Source: Ampullaceana balthica (lineage: Eukaryota > Mollusca > Gastropoda > Lymnaeidae). Taken from it: a DNA stretch of 64,000 nucleotides. Positions within the stretch are counted from its first letter, which is position 1; the number at the start of each line of letters is the position of its first letter. Under the pieces are notes generated by a model. The model saw nothing but the letters and a program-made list of their open reading frames with translations. It was not told the DNA's origin and did no database searches. The position numbers were made by a program, and so were the translations under genes. Where the stretch lies: positions 293,905-357,904 of the forward strand of contig CALYLW010000067.1 of NCBI GenBank assembly GCA_944989445.1. Direction: 5' to 3'. Shown one piece after another: positions 46,401-57,506 of this stretch.

Positions 46401-49400
46401 TACCCTGTTTGCATGTTATCCATCTATTTATGCGTGCCAACCAAATGCCCCACAATTATAAAACGACAGACGAATGACGTTAACGGTTAACGACAACAGT
46501 GAGCTTAACGAATAGCGAATTGTGTACAACTGTTTCAAAGATGTTCATTGTTTTTTAGATAGCAAGAAAAGGAAGGTAACCCCTGTCTAGATGTGTACAC
46601 CTTCTTGTATCGATCTTACTGGCTCATGTACAGTGTTAGATGGTTCACGACGTTTCTTTGATACTGATGATTATTCCTCAATGGTCGCAGTGGTTTTATT
46701 ATGCATTTTAATGTAGAATTTGAAATTTTTATTGTTTTATTTGATAGTGTTTTCCTTCAATTAATGTATTTTTAAATCCCTTATATTAACACCCCCGCCG
46801 TCTCTGTCGTTCTGTCGTCATCTCTGTCTTCGGTGGGCGGAAAAACAAAAGTCAAAAATTCCCACTTCCCGTGATCCGATCGAGCTGCAATTTAGCACAC
46901 TGACCCGTCTGACCTAACAATGCATGGTATCAAAATTTCAGATCGATCGAACGTACCGTAATTAAATAAATGCAATTTTAGTTTATCTCTATACGAGATA
47001 TGTAATTGAAATTAACTGTTTGTTATTGTTTTTTTCCCACGTGAGAGTTGGAGTTGACGCGACACATTGAAGTACCGGCGTGCTTTTGTTTACATTTTAC
47101 GTGTCACGCGGAGCTCGGTCAAGCGATCGGAAACCAGACTTTTCCCCTCTCCCCGCCAGGGTTATGAAGCAATGTTGAGTTAAGACAGATTCATTCTGTA
47201 AATTAAATGTTTGTCGCGTTTGCAAATAATCAATACTGTTATTTATGTCTCATATATAAGGGATTTATAGTTTAAAACTTTGTTTTTACGGGTTTGTTGT
47301 ATTAAATCCCTTATATTAACTTCACCGCCGTCTCTGTCTCTCTGTCGTTCTGTCGTCATCTCTGTCTTGGGCGGGCGAAAAAACAAAAGTCGAAAATGAC
47401 CCACTTCCCATGATCCGATCGAGTTGAAATTTGGCACATGGACCCGTCTCCCCTAACATGCAACGTATCAAAATTTCAGATCGATCTAACGTATCGTAAT
47501 TAAATTAATGCATTTTTAGTTTATCTCTATACGAGGTATGTAATTCAAATTCACTGTTTGTTATTGTTTTTTTTTCACGTGATTTAATGTCACTGTTGTT
47601 TACATTTTACGTGTCACGCTGAGCTCGGTCAAGCGATCGGTGACCCCAGGGTTATGAAGCAAAGTTGAGTTAAGACAGATTCAGTCTGTAAATGTTTGTC
47701 GCGTTTGAAAATAATCAATACTGTTATTTATGTCTCATATATAAGGGATTTATAGTAAAAAAACTTTGTGTTTACGGGTTTGTTTTATTAAATCCTTTAT
47801 ATTAACTCGTGGTTTCTGTTTGGCTGATTGATTGTTTGCTTGCTTGCTTGTCACCAAAACTTTGGATCAATTTTTAACGCACTTTCTCGTAAGCTAGCGA
47901 GCTGAAATTTTGCAGGCAGTTTTGTACCGATGATAAAAACGATGTTTCAAAATTTCAGATCGATCGCATGTACTGTAATTAAATTATTGAATTTTTAGAT
48001 TATTTCATTTATCTCTATATATTATGTTATTTTTTGAGATAGAGTGTCGCGTGCGTATTATACTGAACAACCTTTCTGTCACGCAATAAGGTGCGTATTT
48101 TATTGACAACACTTTTTATATACATATTCCTGATCGGTGCGCATTATATTAAACATATTTTACGACACAACTACAATTGTGTATTTGGGATGGTCTTGCG
48201 CTGCGTATTATAATGAACATTCTTTTAGTTACTTCTCGTACATAAAGGATTTATAGTCAAAAACTTGTTTTTTACGTTTTTTAAAATTAAATTCTTTATG
48301 TTAGCTCGTGGTTTCTGTTTGGTTGATTGTTTGCTTGCTTGTCGCCAAAACTTTGGATCGATTTTTAACCCACTTCCTCGTAAGCTAGCGATATGAAATG
48401 TTGCAGGCAGACTCGTGCCGATAATAAAAACAATGTATCAAAATGGCAGATCGATCGCATTTACCGTAATAAAGTTATTGAATTTTTAGATTATTTTATT
48501 TCATCTCTATGTATCATGTTACATTTTTTTGCTATAGTGTCGCGTTGCGTATTAAATTGAACAACCTTTCCTGCCGCGCAATAAGGTGCATATTTTATTG
48601 ACAACACTGATTATAACATATACCTGATCGGTGCGCATTATATTAAACATCTTTTACGACACAACTAAAATTTTGTATTTTTGGATGGTCTTGCGCTGCG
48701 TATTATAATGAACATTCTTTTAGTTACGTCTCTTACTTAAAGGATTTATAGTCAAAAATTTGTTTATTTACGGTTTTTTTAAATTTAAAATCCTTTATAT
48801 TAATTCGTGTTGTCTGTTTGAACCCTTGCTTGCTTGCTTGCTTGTCACCAAAACTTTGGATCGATTTTTAACCCACTTCCTCGTAAGCTAGCAATCTGAA
48901 ATTTTGCAGATGATAAAAACGATGTTTCAAAATTTCAGATCGATCACATGTACTGTAATTAAATTATTGATTTTTTAGATTATTTTATTTATCACTGTGT
49001 ATCATATTAAATTTTTGAGATTTAGTGTCGCGGTGCGAATTATTTTGAACGACCTTTCCTGTCACGCAATAAGGTGCGTATTTTATTAAACAACGCTTAT
49101 AATAAACATATTCCTGATCGGTGCGCATTATATTAAAAACGTTTTACGAGACATAACTACAATTTTGTATTTTTGGATGGTCTTGCGCTGCGTATTTTAA
49201 TGAACATTCTTTTAGTTATGTCTCGAACATAAAGGATTTATAGTAAAAAAAACTACGTTTTTTAAAAATTAAATCCTTTATATTAACTCATGACGTCTGC
49301 TTGCTTGATTGTTTGATGCCTTGAATGCCGAAAAAATTTTGGATCGATTTTTAACCCACTTCCTCGTATGCTATCGAGCTGAAATTTTGTAGGTAGACTC

Positions 49401-49900
49401 GTGCCGATGATAAAAATGATCTATGAAAATTTCAGATCGATCAAATGCACTGTAATTAAATTACTGAATTTTTAGATTATTCTATTTATCTCTATGTAGC
49501 ATGTTATTTTTTGTGCTGGACTGTCGCGTTGCCTATTATATTGAACGACCTTTTTAATACTTTCCTGTTGCGTTGTGCGGTGCGTATTATATTGACAATA
49601 CTTTTTAAAAATATATTACCGATCTGTAAATGTAAATGCTCTTAATTGCTAATCTGTCTCGCGGTGCGCACTATGTTAAACATGTTTTTATAACCCTTTT
49701 CCCGTGATCAAATCGAGCTGAAATTTAGCAGGCACACTGTAGAAGATTTTTTAAAAGTATAAATCCTTTTTATATTTGAGACAAAACAAAAATTTTGGAT
49801 TTTTGGATTGTCGTGCGATGCGTATTATAATGAACATTCTTTTGGTTATGTCTCGTATATAAAGGATTTATAGTCAAAAACTTGTTTTTTTTACGGTTTT
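43425..49900. repeat. 6.5-kb array of ~500-530-bp repeat units (two subfamilies)
   Basis: Starts with an inverted unit (about 43500-43990) head-to-head with forward units. Forward units start with AAATCCCTTATATTAAC at about 43995 (junction), 44459, 44991, 45518 (truncated), 46774 and 47304. Four units of a diverged subfamily start at about 47790, 48289, 48788 and 49270. Each unit ends with ATATAAGGGATTTATAGTCA and AAAACTTTG, so start and end are inverted copies of each other. Shared inside: the GACCCACTTCCCGTGATG block, and CTGAAATTT facing AAATTTCAGATCGATCG about 40 nt away, then TACCGTAATTAAATTAATGC. No coding frame. The family also occurs at 20.1 and 33.3 kb. Confidence 0.85.
46315..46425. 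repeat. perfect 28-bp inverted repeat with 55-nt spacer
   Basis: The left arm 46315-46342 (AGATGGATAACATGCAAACA followed by GGGTATGT) is exactly complementary to 46398-46425. It lies in the ~940-bp segment that interrupts the 500-bp-unit array (about 45833-46773). It could form a stable hairpin or mark the ends of a small element. Confidence 0.9.
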
Positions 49901-51727
49901 TTTTAATTGATGTGAAAATTTGCGTCAGGGTAAGTAAAAAATAGTGTTTACTAAAGTAACATACAAAAGAAGGTTAATGTAAATAATGCATTTAAATACA
50001 TGTATAAAACAAAAGCTAAGGATATGAATAGTGGAATAAGACTAGTTTCAGATTTAAAAAGGACATGGAAACTTCTTAAGCCTAATCTTGCTCCAGTATC
50101 TATTGACTTCACACGATATGAACGCAATCCTCCATATATTCCTATGTTCATATGTTAGCCCAAGAGTCTTGGTTGTTATCAATGAACTTTACCCTCCACC
50201 GATTTTTTTTTCTTCCTATCTTACAAATTTGCATGATTTTTTTTTCTTTCTTCCCCTCCAACACATGTACACAACTAACTCTGAAGCTCTTAAAGATAAT
50301 GTGAGACAATGTTAGAGTTGAACAATTATGTGATCCGTCACCTAGCTGTACACAGAAGCTAATCTCTTCTTTTCCTTTTTTCCCCCTTTCTTTAAAAGCT
50401 CATTGATAAAAATTTTGAAGTATAAAAAGTATATGGATATTTGTGTTGTCATGTTTCATAAGACCCCGAAGCCAAGGTCAAAGCGCATGAATGTACCCAG
50501 TGCCAGCGGCATCTCAATCTCATTCTGTGCATATGTGAAGGCCGTGACCGTGTCATTGGGTACTCAGCAATATCATCAGGGATGGTGGGGGTTGTCTTAA
50601 AACAAGGGCGGCGCCCCTCGAGTGGTGCAACCGGACTAGGACCCAGCTTTAAAGATGGGATTTTACACCAAAATAAAACACGAGTATAATTTAAATGATT
50701 GCGGTTGAGCTCTATAGTGAATCTCACACTACCTGGTATGTAAGGATAGATTTACGCTGAATTGATGGCTTTAAGTGAAGAAAACGTCAGCAAATAGTTA
50801 AAGTTTGGACACTTTCATCATTCATTAAATAAATAATCTGATTTCCAACTGAACATGAAAATGAAACGATAATTAAATTTCTATTTACATTAGTCTATTA
50901 GAGAAATAAACACTCGTCAGTTGATATTTGTTTTATTTATTTATTTTATTTTTTGCTTTTGTCACATTGCTTTAATTGTTGCCTTTAATAGCCTAATATT
51001 ATTCTTTACCTCCAAACTCATGCGCGATAATATATTTTTGGTTCTTTTTTAAACAGATATTTTAACCCCCCAACCCCCACCCCCCCCAAAAAAAAATAAT
51101 AAATAAATAAAAATAAAAATGCGCCTCATAAAGAGACAAGTGATTAATAAGGTTAAGCCATCTCCTGCTTGTACAGACCTTTAGTCAGACTAAGTGTGTT
51201 AGATGCATCTCGAAAAGATAATGCTATCTTCAGCTAAGCTTGAGAGTTACGACGCACATGTATATGTCGAGTCTAACAAAAATACCCCTTTGTTAGCTTT
51301 GATATAAATTACATTCCATTTGCCATTTTATTAAATCCTTAACTTCTTTGTAAAATTAATGCTCAATTGGTAAATCTCCATTGCGGAGTAGATTATCATA
51401 TGTTTTCTGTGTGGTATATGTGTTATAATGAAGATTATGGGGGATGTGATTAAATAGGTCAAGAATTAATTTTAAGCAGTTTTTGTCCATATTTCCTCGC
51501 CTGTCAACAAATTTCAAATCTTAAATCTCCTTAAAAATTATTTTCACTCCCGTGAAAAAAGTAAAATATAATTAAGATATGTTGATTTCTTCTAATTTTA
51601 TCTTTATATCGAGAATTGAAATAATGAAAAATGACATATAATATATCAGAATAATATGTAAAGAAGAATAATAATAAAGAATATATCAGTAAATTCAATA
51701 ATTCGTTTCCAATAAAATGTACGAAAA
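49901..51727. other. no recognised gene; AT-rich with low-complexity tracts
   Basis: Between the repeat array and the RTE-like fragment. I see C/A-rich low-complexity sequence near 51066-51118 and short open frames without recognisable similarity. Confidence 0.45.
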
Positions 51728-52610
51728 TTGGAGTTACTTTATCAAAGAAGACTAGAAGACCATGTCGAAACAGTCAGCATCGGAGGGAGAAGTATAACCA
51801 ACCTACGCTTCGCCGATGACATTGACGGCCTAGCTGGTAGCGAGGACGAACTAAAAGAATTCCTCGCAAAGCTAGAGAAAACAACAAAGGCGTACGGCAT
51901 GGAAATCAATGCAGAAAAGACCAAGGTCGTGGCAAATAGTAAATTCACAAGTGAGATTCGGATAAACGGGCAAAAACTTGAAGAAGTCTCCACCTTCAAA
52001 TATCTAGGGGCAATAATATCCGACGAAGGCTCAAAGCCAGAAATTCTTGCCAGAATAGCCCAAACAATGGCAGCATTGAGTAAATCAAAGGACATCTGGC
52101 AAAGTAAGAAGCTCTCCCTGAGAACAAAGATCCGGCTAATGCTCTCTCTGGCGATGTCGGTCTTTTTGTATGGTTGTGAGGCTTGGACGCTCACTGCAGA
52201 CCTCCAAAGAAGAATCAATGCGCTGGAGATGAGATGTTTCAGAAAGATTTTTGAACATCTCCTACACAGCGCACATCACAAACGAAGCGGTCCGCAATAC
52301 AATAAGTACTGTCATTGGCCCCTACGAGGACCTACTCACATCAATTAAGAAGAGGAAATTACGATGGTACGGACACGTGACAAGAACTGGAGGTCTCGCA
52401 AAAACTATATTGCAAGGCACAGTCCAGGGAGGAAGTAAAAGAGGCAGACAAAAGAAGAGATGGGAGGACGATATCAAAGAGTGGACCGGCCTGTCATTCA
52501 GCGACTCTCAAAGGGCAGCACAGGACCGGGACAAATGGCGTGTGTTAGTGAGCAGTTCACGATGGTGCCCCAACGACCCAACAACGGGTTAAAGGATAGT
52601 TCAGTTCAGT
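51728..52610 (+). pseudogene. RTE-like LINE reverse transcriptase, 5'-truncated
   Basis: Starts inside the RT with ITNLRFADDIDGLAGSEDEL (catalytic FADD), AYGMEINAEKTKVV and FKYLGAIISDEGSKPEI. It continues LRTKIRLMLSLAMSVFLYGC. A frameshift near 52250 moves the sense to the frame with RKLRWYGHVTRTGG, then KKRWEDDIKEWTGLSF, ending at a stop at 52590. The short 3' end (GTTAAAGGATAGTTCAGTTC) follows. Calling it RTE rather than another clade rests on motif style. Confidence 0.82.
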
Positions 52611-52639
52611 TATCAAAGAAATGGTGAGTTCATTTTTCA

Positions 52640-52822
52640 GTTTTTGAACAAATAAACCGCAAAGTCCTGTCAATGGCATACAGTTGTATGGAAAGATCTG
52701 TACTGGGTGAAATGAAAGAAATTATTTCTAAACACCAAACACGCGTATATTTAAAAGGGCTGCAGCGATCGTACAATCCCTTCTGAAAGCTCCCATTGTG
52801 TATGGACACAGAAAGAAGTACT
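52640..52822 (+). pseudogene. possible LINE C-terminal remnant, left part
   Basis: Plus-strand sequence that resumes at 55241 as SNAPRLWKSLPHSL, a typical LINE RT C-terminal motif. The two pieces are separated by the hAT element at 52823-55240. Only the right piece is recognisable by itself. Confidence 0.4.
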
Positions 52823-55240
52823 TCAGGGCGGCCTTAGGGCAAGGCGAACGAGACAACCGCCTTGGGCCCCGCGCTTTTCAGTGCCCTGCGCTTTGACGAA
52901 ACACTTTTTCCTACTTTTTTCAATTTACTGCTATTACGCAATACTTTGCTGTTTATAACAAAGTTATCAAGAAAACTTTATATTAATTTTTTCAGGATTC
53001 AATACTAAGAAAAATAGATTATTAATACAATAAAATAATATCACCCTAAATCCTAATTCAAAAAGTATTTTTCCTAGAGCCTTTTAGTCCGGAATTCGGG
53101 CGTGGAATGGGTTGCCTGAAGAAACCAGGAAAGCCAACACTTTATCAACATTTAAAACTCTAATAAGAATGCAGGACTAAACACAAGCCATAGATAAGCG
53201 TAGGACGCAATAATCGTCTGTATAGAAGGAGCGTCTGAAACAGATAAGATACGATAGTAAGCATTTATGGATTCAGGAGAACATTTTAATTTAAAAAACG
53301 TCCATTTTAGGTTTTAACTTGCTATTTAAGAACAATATTAATTTGAGGACACTCTCCCGGCAGCCAAAAAGGCCTATATATTTAGCAGCTATGAACAAAA
53401 TGTTTTCTTTCTGTTGAATACTTTTTGGCAACACTTTCTCTGCTTTGGGATACGACGAGATTTGTGCCTGGAACAGTGCCAGTTTGAGACTGTCTGATCG
53501 TGAGAAATCAAAGGGACATATAACATCTACTTTGAAATGTTTTGAGCTGGAAAACAGACTTTTACAGCACGATGCACAATTGACAAGCAAAGTCAAAAGA
53601 TAATAAACAGTGAAAAGGCTCGTTGGCATATTGTATTTCAACGTCTAATGGTCATTGTCCATTTTCTTGATGAGCATAGCATGACTTTTCCAAGTTCAAT
53701 TGATAAACTACATCAGGCACATAATGTTAACTTTTTGGGTCGCTTTGAGTTGCTGGCAAAATTTGATCCGGTTTTGCAGGAGCATATTCGAAGAATACAA
53801 ACTGATGAAATTCATGATCACTACTGGGGAAAGCGAATTCAAAACAAACTCATTTCGTTAATGGGAAATAAGGTAAGGAAAATTATTGCATATCGAGTAA
53901 AATCAGCTAATTACTTTTAAAAAATACTTGATTGCACACCAGACCAAAGTGATCAAGAACAAATGTCACTGACAATTCTGAAGTAATTCATGAGAACTTC
54001 ATACGTTTTCTTAAAGTAAAAGAAAGTACTGTACAACACCTTCTTGATGTCTTACTATTGGAACTGACACAATTTTGCTTAGATGTTTCTGATATCCGCG
54101 GTCAAGGATACGACAACGGTGCGAACATGAAGGGGCATAAGTCAGACGTACAAGCTCATCTTTTACTATTAAATCCCTGGGAATTTTTTTACCCCTTTGC
54201 CTTTCACAGCTTTGTAATATGGCAACAACTTGTCCGAAAGCAATTACGTTTTTCGGGTATAATGGAGGAAAAAAATTACTTTATTGTTTTGTTTTCTGCT
54301 TCAACAAAGCGATAGGCTATCCTTTCCAAGATTTTGAAATATTTGTGAAACAAGATGGGTAAGCCGTGTGGGAAAGTTTAAAGGCAGTGTGATATCAATA
54401 ATGCGAAATCTATTACAACATTTCGTAGTTGCAGACCAAAGTAGTGATCCAAAAGCTCGAAGTAAAGCAGAGTCATTGTGCAAGAAAAAACACCCAAAAA
54501 ACGATAACTTCTATTTGATTGTTTTAATTGCATCTTGGCACGTCATCTTGTTCCAATTTAATTACATCAGCAAAGAATTACAAAATATTGCTGTCGATCT
54601 AGCAACTGCAGTTGACAGCATGGAAAATACTTGCAAATGGTTGAAATCTTACAGAAATGACGGTTTTTAAACAGCAATATTAATTGAAAAAGAAATTGCC
54701 ACGGACTTAGAAGTTAAAACAATTTTCGAAGAGTAGAGAATGCGAAAAAGAAAAGAAAATTGCAAATAAAGGAGAAGATGAAGGATTTGTAGATGCACAG
54801 AAAAATTTCGCAGTTTTTAGACCAAATTTTTGATAGGGCTGTCATGTCGATGGACAGTCGCTTTGAACAGCTACGAAAAGTTCCTCTTAAATATTTGATT
54901 TCTTACAATAATTTATTTAATGACGTTTTACATGTCTTCACGCGTGTTACAATATTAGAGTGCAACATTACACTTAATACCTACTTAAATGACAAAAGTG
55001 TAATTTGAAACATTCTCATTTTCAAATTGAAAATACGGCTTTAATGGGGAAGGGGGTGAGACAAAGCTTTGTAAAGTCATATTGGAGGGGTGTCTAACTT
55101 TTTGTGACGACGTGTGACGAAAGGGGGGAGTGGGTGAAAATTCGGCCAAAAATTGACGTCATTTATTGACGGCCCCCTTGGCCAAAGGGCCCCGCTCATC
55201 TTTGCTGCCTTGGGCCCCGCATACTCCAGGGCCGGCCCTG
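52823..55240 (+). pseudogene. decayed hAT element with ZMYM1/TTF-type transposase
   Basis: The left end CAGGGCGGCCTTAGGGCAAG is mirrored by the right end near GGGCCCCGCATACTCCAGGG and CCGGCCCTG. The flanks AGTACTTC and AGTCCTTC are an imperfect 8-bp duplication. Plus-strand remnants in order: REKSKGHITSTLKCFELENR (about 53500, TTF-type zinc-finger region), LLAKFDPVLQEHI (53648-53920), and VSDIRGQGYDNGANMKG (54058-54315), the conserved block of ZMYM1-like hAT transposases, then SASTKR. Many stops. A LINE tail is inserted at about 53075-53257. Confidence 0.78.
53075..53257 (+). mobile_element. CR1/Jockey-like LINE tail inside the hAT element
   Basis: The coding end resembles FGRGMGCLKKPGKPTLYQHL, followed by AGAATGCAGGACTAAACACA and the tail CAGATAAGATACGATAG. 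It is the same family as 33.7, 42.2 and 62.5 kb. Confidence 0.75.
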
Positions 55241-55455
55241 AGTCCTTCGGCCTCAGAGTGCACTCTTTGAAGCAATGCGCCAAGGTTATGGAAAAGCCTT
55301 CCACATTCTTTGAGAGAATGTGATGACAAAGAAACATTTAAGAATATATTAACGACTTTTTGTAAACATAGTCTGGAATATCAGAGCACGTTGAGCATTA
55401 TAGACTACCATGGACTATGACGTACAGCGTTGCTCTAACCTTAGCAAGGCCACTT
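55241..55455 (+). pseudogene. LINE RT C-terminal remnant, right part
   Basis: One frame reads SNAPRLWKSLPHSL then a decayed TKKHLRIY region, the APRLWNSLP-type motif near the end of CR1/Jockey-group RTs. It is bounded by hAT insertions on both sides. Confidence 0.5.
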
Positions 55456-56695
55456 CAGGGCCGGCCTAAAGGAATTGGAGGCTCTAGGCCAGTGTTGTCC
55501 AACCGAAAATCGTTCACGGCACACTAATCTGGTAAAAAATTTGCGCGGCTGACCTCACAAAAAAAAAGAAATCAGTGTTTATTCAAAAGATGTTTCATAA
55601 TTAATGAGATACTTGAGCGTTTTCTTTGGAGCAGATGAGCTCAAAACGCGGCTCATTGCTAGATAAGCAAACTCTCATTTCTCTGTCTATCATCTGCAGT
55701 CTTTCACGTTTTTTGGATTTGATTTCTGTCAGGGCAGAAAAACCAAGTTAGCATAGATATGAAGATCCAAAAGGTAGTAATAATTCGATTGCACGTTTAG
55801 CCAGTTGAGGGAATTCATGTCGGAGGGCCATCCAGAAAGCTATGAGTATGAGCTCTTTTCCTGCAAACTCATTTTTATGGATAATATCGTTTCTGATGTC
55901 GATCAAATTTTCTTGTTCAATCATCGACAGAACAGAAATATCTTTAACGACGAATGGGTTCAAAACCCACTCATATTGCTGCGTTTCGAGCGATGGGAAG
56001 TAATTCAAAAATGTTCAGATTCCGCTTCAGTTTACTGGGGCTCATGGACTCGTTGGACAATGCCATGTTACAATTAAGACAAAACGGAAGATAAGGATCA
56101 TTTGCACATTGTATGAAACCATACTCAAGATATTCCTCGTGATATTTCCGTTTGGTAACATTCTTCTTGGATTTCGAAGCTCTCTCTCCATTTTGATGCT
56201 CGCTGGAATCCTTCTGGTTTCTCTTCAAAAAATTATCCATAGCCGTCTGTAATTAATTTTTTTTAAAAAGTGAACAGCAGGAAAGGCTTTTTATTTAATT
56301 ACAACAGATATTTATTCCCAATGGAGGAGAGAAATTTTGTAGCTTTCAAGAGATTCTCACAACCAGAACAATACAAACATGAAACGTTTTTATTCAATTC
56401 TTTTTCGGTTAAGGATATTTTTTTTTCAAAACTTGAAGGTTCGAAAAGCCTAGCAATTTATGACATTTTTGAAATCTTTCGCGGCACACTAAAATTTTCT
56501 CGCGGCACACTAGTGTGCCGCGGCACACCCGTTGGACAACACTGCTCTAGGCGAAGTGAATTTGGTGGCCTTAAATGTAATAGAAAAGTAAGTAATAAAT
56601 ATGGAAAGATTCTTGTGTGAGGCCCCCACTAATGATGAGACTAATCGGAGGCTCTAGGCGGCTGCATAGTTTGCCTAAGCCTAAAGCCGGCCCTG
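55456..56695. mobile_element. outer hAT MITE (split by a second hAT element)
   Basis: Ends CAGGGCCGGCCTAAAGGAAT and CCTAAAGCCGGCCCTG are inverted. The flanks share GGCCACTT (55448-55455 and, overlapping the last base, 56695-56702). Without the inner insertion it would be about 180 bp long. Confidence 0.8.
55490..56544 (-). pseudogene. inner hAT element with BED finger fused to dimerisation domain by internal deletion
   Basis: Ends CAGTGTTGTCCAACCGAAAA and GTTGGACAACACTG, flanked by perfect 8-bp duplications CTCTAGGC (55482-55489 and 56545-56552). The minus strand encodes an N-terminal BED zinc finger: RKYHEEYLEYGFIQC, LPFCLNCNMALSNESMSPSK, LKRN. At about 56008 the sense jumps to a different frame with the C-terminal dimerisation region: EQENLIDIRNDIIHKNEF, FPQLAKRAIELLLPFGSSYL. 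The catalytic core is absent. The ends match SCAND3/ZBED5-type hAT transposases. Confidence 0.85.
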
Positions 56696-56975
56696 GCCAC
56701 TTACATTGTATAGATCTGCGCTAAAAGTAGACGTAATGCAACAAGGCTCTCTTGACTCGGACCACTTCACTTAGCAGCTCATCTCATCGCAGTTCTTAAG
56801 TCAATTAAAGCGATGGAATTTCTATATATAGATTGTCATTTCAATGTATGACATCATTCCGTCTGCGAGAGACGATAAATGTATCTTTATCGTTTGCAAC
56901 TCTTGGTATACCTGAAGAGACCAATCCTCAAGTGGCAGTCCCTTCTGCATGTCACGCCCACGAATGCAGTGGAGC

Positions 56976-57506
56976 CAGGGACGGATTAAGAGTGCACGAG
57001 GCCCCTGGCTGCAATTCAAACTGGGGCCTGGTCCTGTTTTTTTTGGTTTAGTTTTAAAAGTTATTTCTTTATTAACCAGCTACTCAGCAATGATTGGTTT
57101 TTTTTTACTGTCATTGTTTTTCTTCCTTATTACTTACATAGCAGAACGAATTTGCTGTGTTACGTTACAAAATTTGGGAGCCATGGAATTGCCGCGACTT
57201 AACCGATTTCGCGAAATAGCGAATCGCGACTTAACGGGATCTATACATGCTTTAAATTAATTGAGATTAATCGATTAAAATATTTTCACAATTAATCGGA
57301 AAAAATGTAATGAGTACCAGCCCTAATTTGTGTTAATTATTGTGTTAAAGTTTAAGTTAAAGTGATTTTTCTTTTGGATTTTCGCTAAAAAATATATAAA
57401 GCAATATAATTTGTTTTTCTTTTTTAGAATACTTAAATTGTAATTACACAGGGGTGCAATTTTTCCCTTTTGCACTGAGTGGTTCAAAGGCTAAGTCCGG
57501 CCCTTG
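56976..57506. mobile_element. hAT-type element with nested fragments
   Basis: The left end CAGGGACGGATTAAGAGTGC and CCCCTGGCTGCAATTCAAAC match the start of the units at 27.1 kb. The right end GGCTAAGTCCGGCCCTTG is its inverted partner. Inside lies a fragment (57182-57242) of the pogo-type terminus seen at 25773, plus an AATTAATCGG motif typical of another hAT end. No transposase frame. Confidence 0.6.

Noticed and set aside
43425..49900. CRISPR-like array
   Set aside because: Repeats are about 500 bp, diverged and without short unique spacers; the context is clearly eukaryotic.
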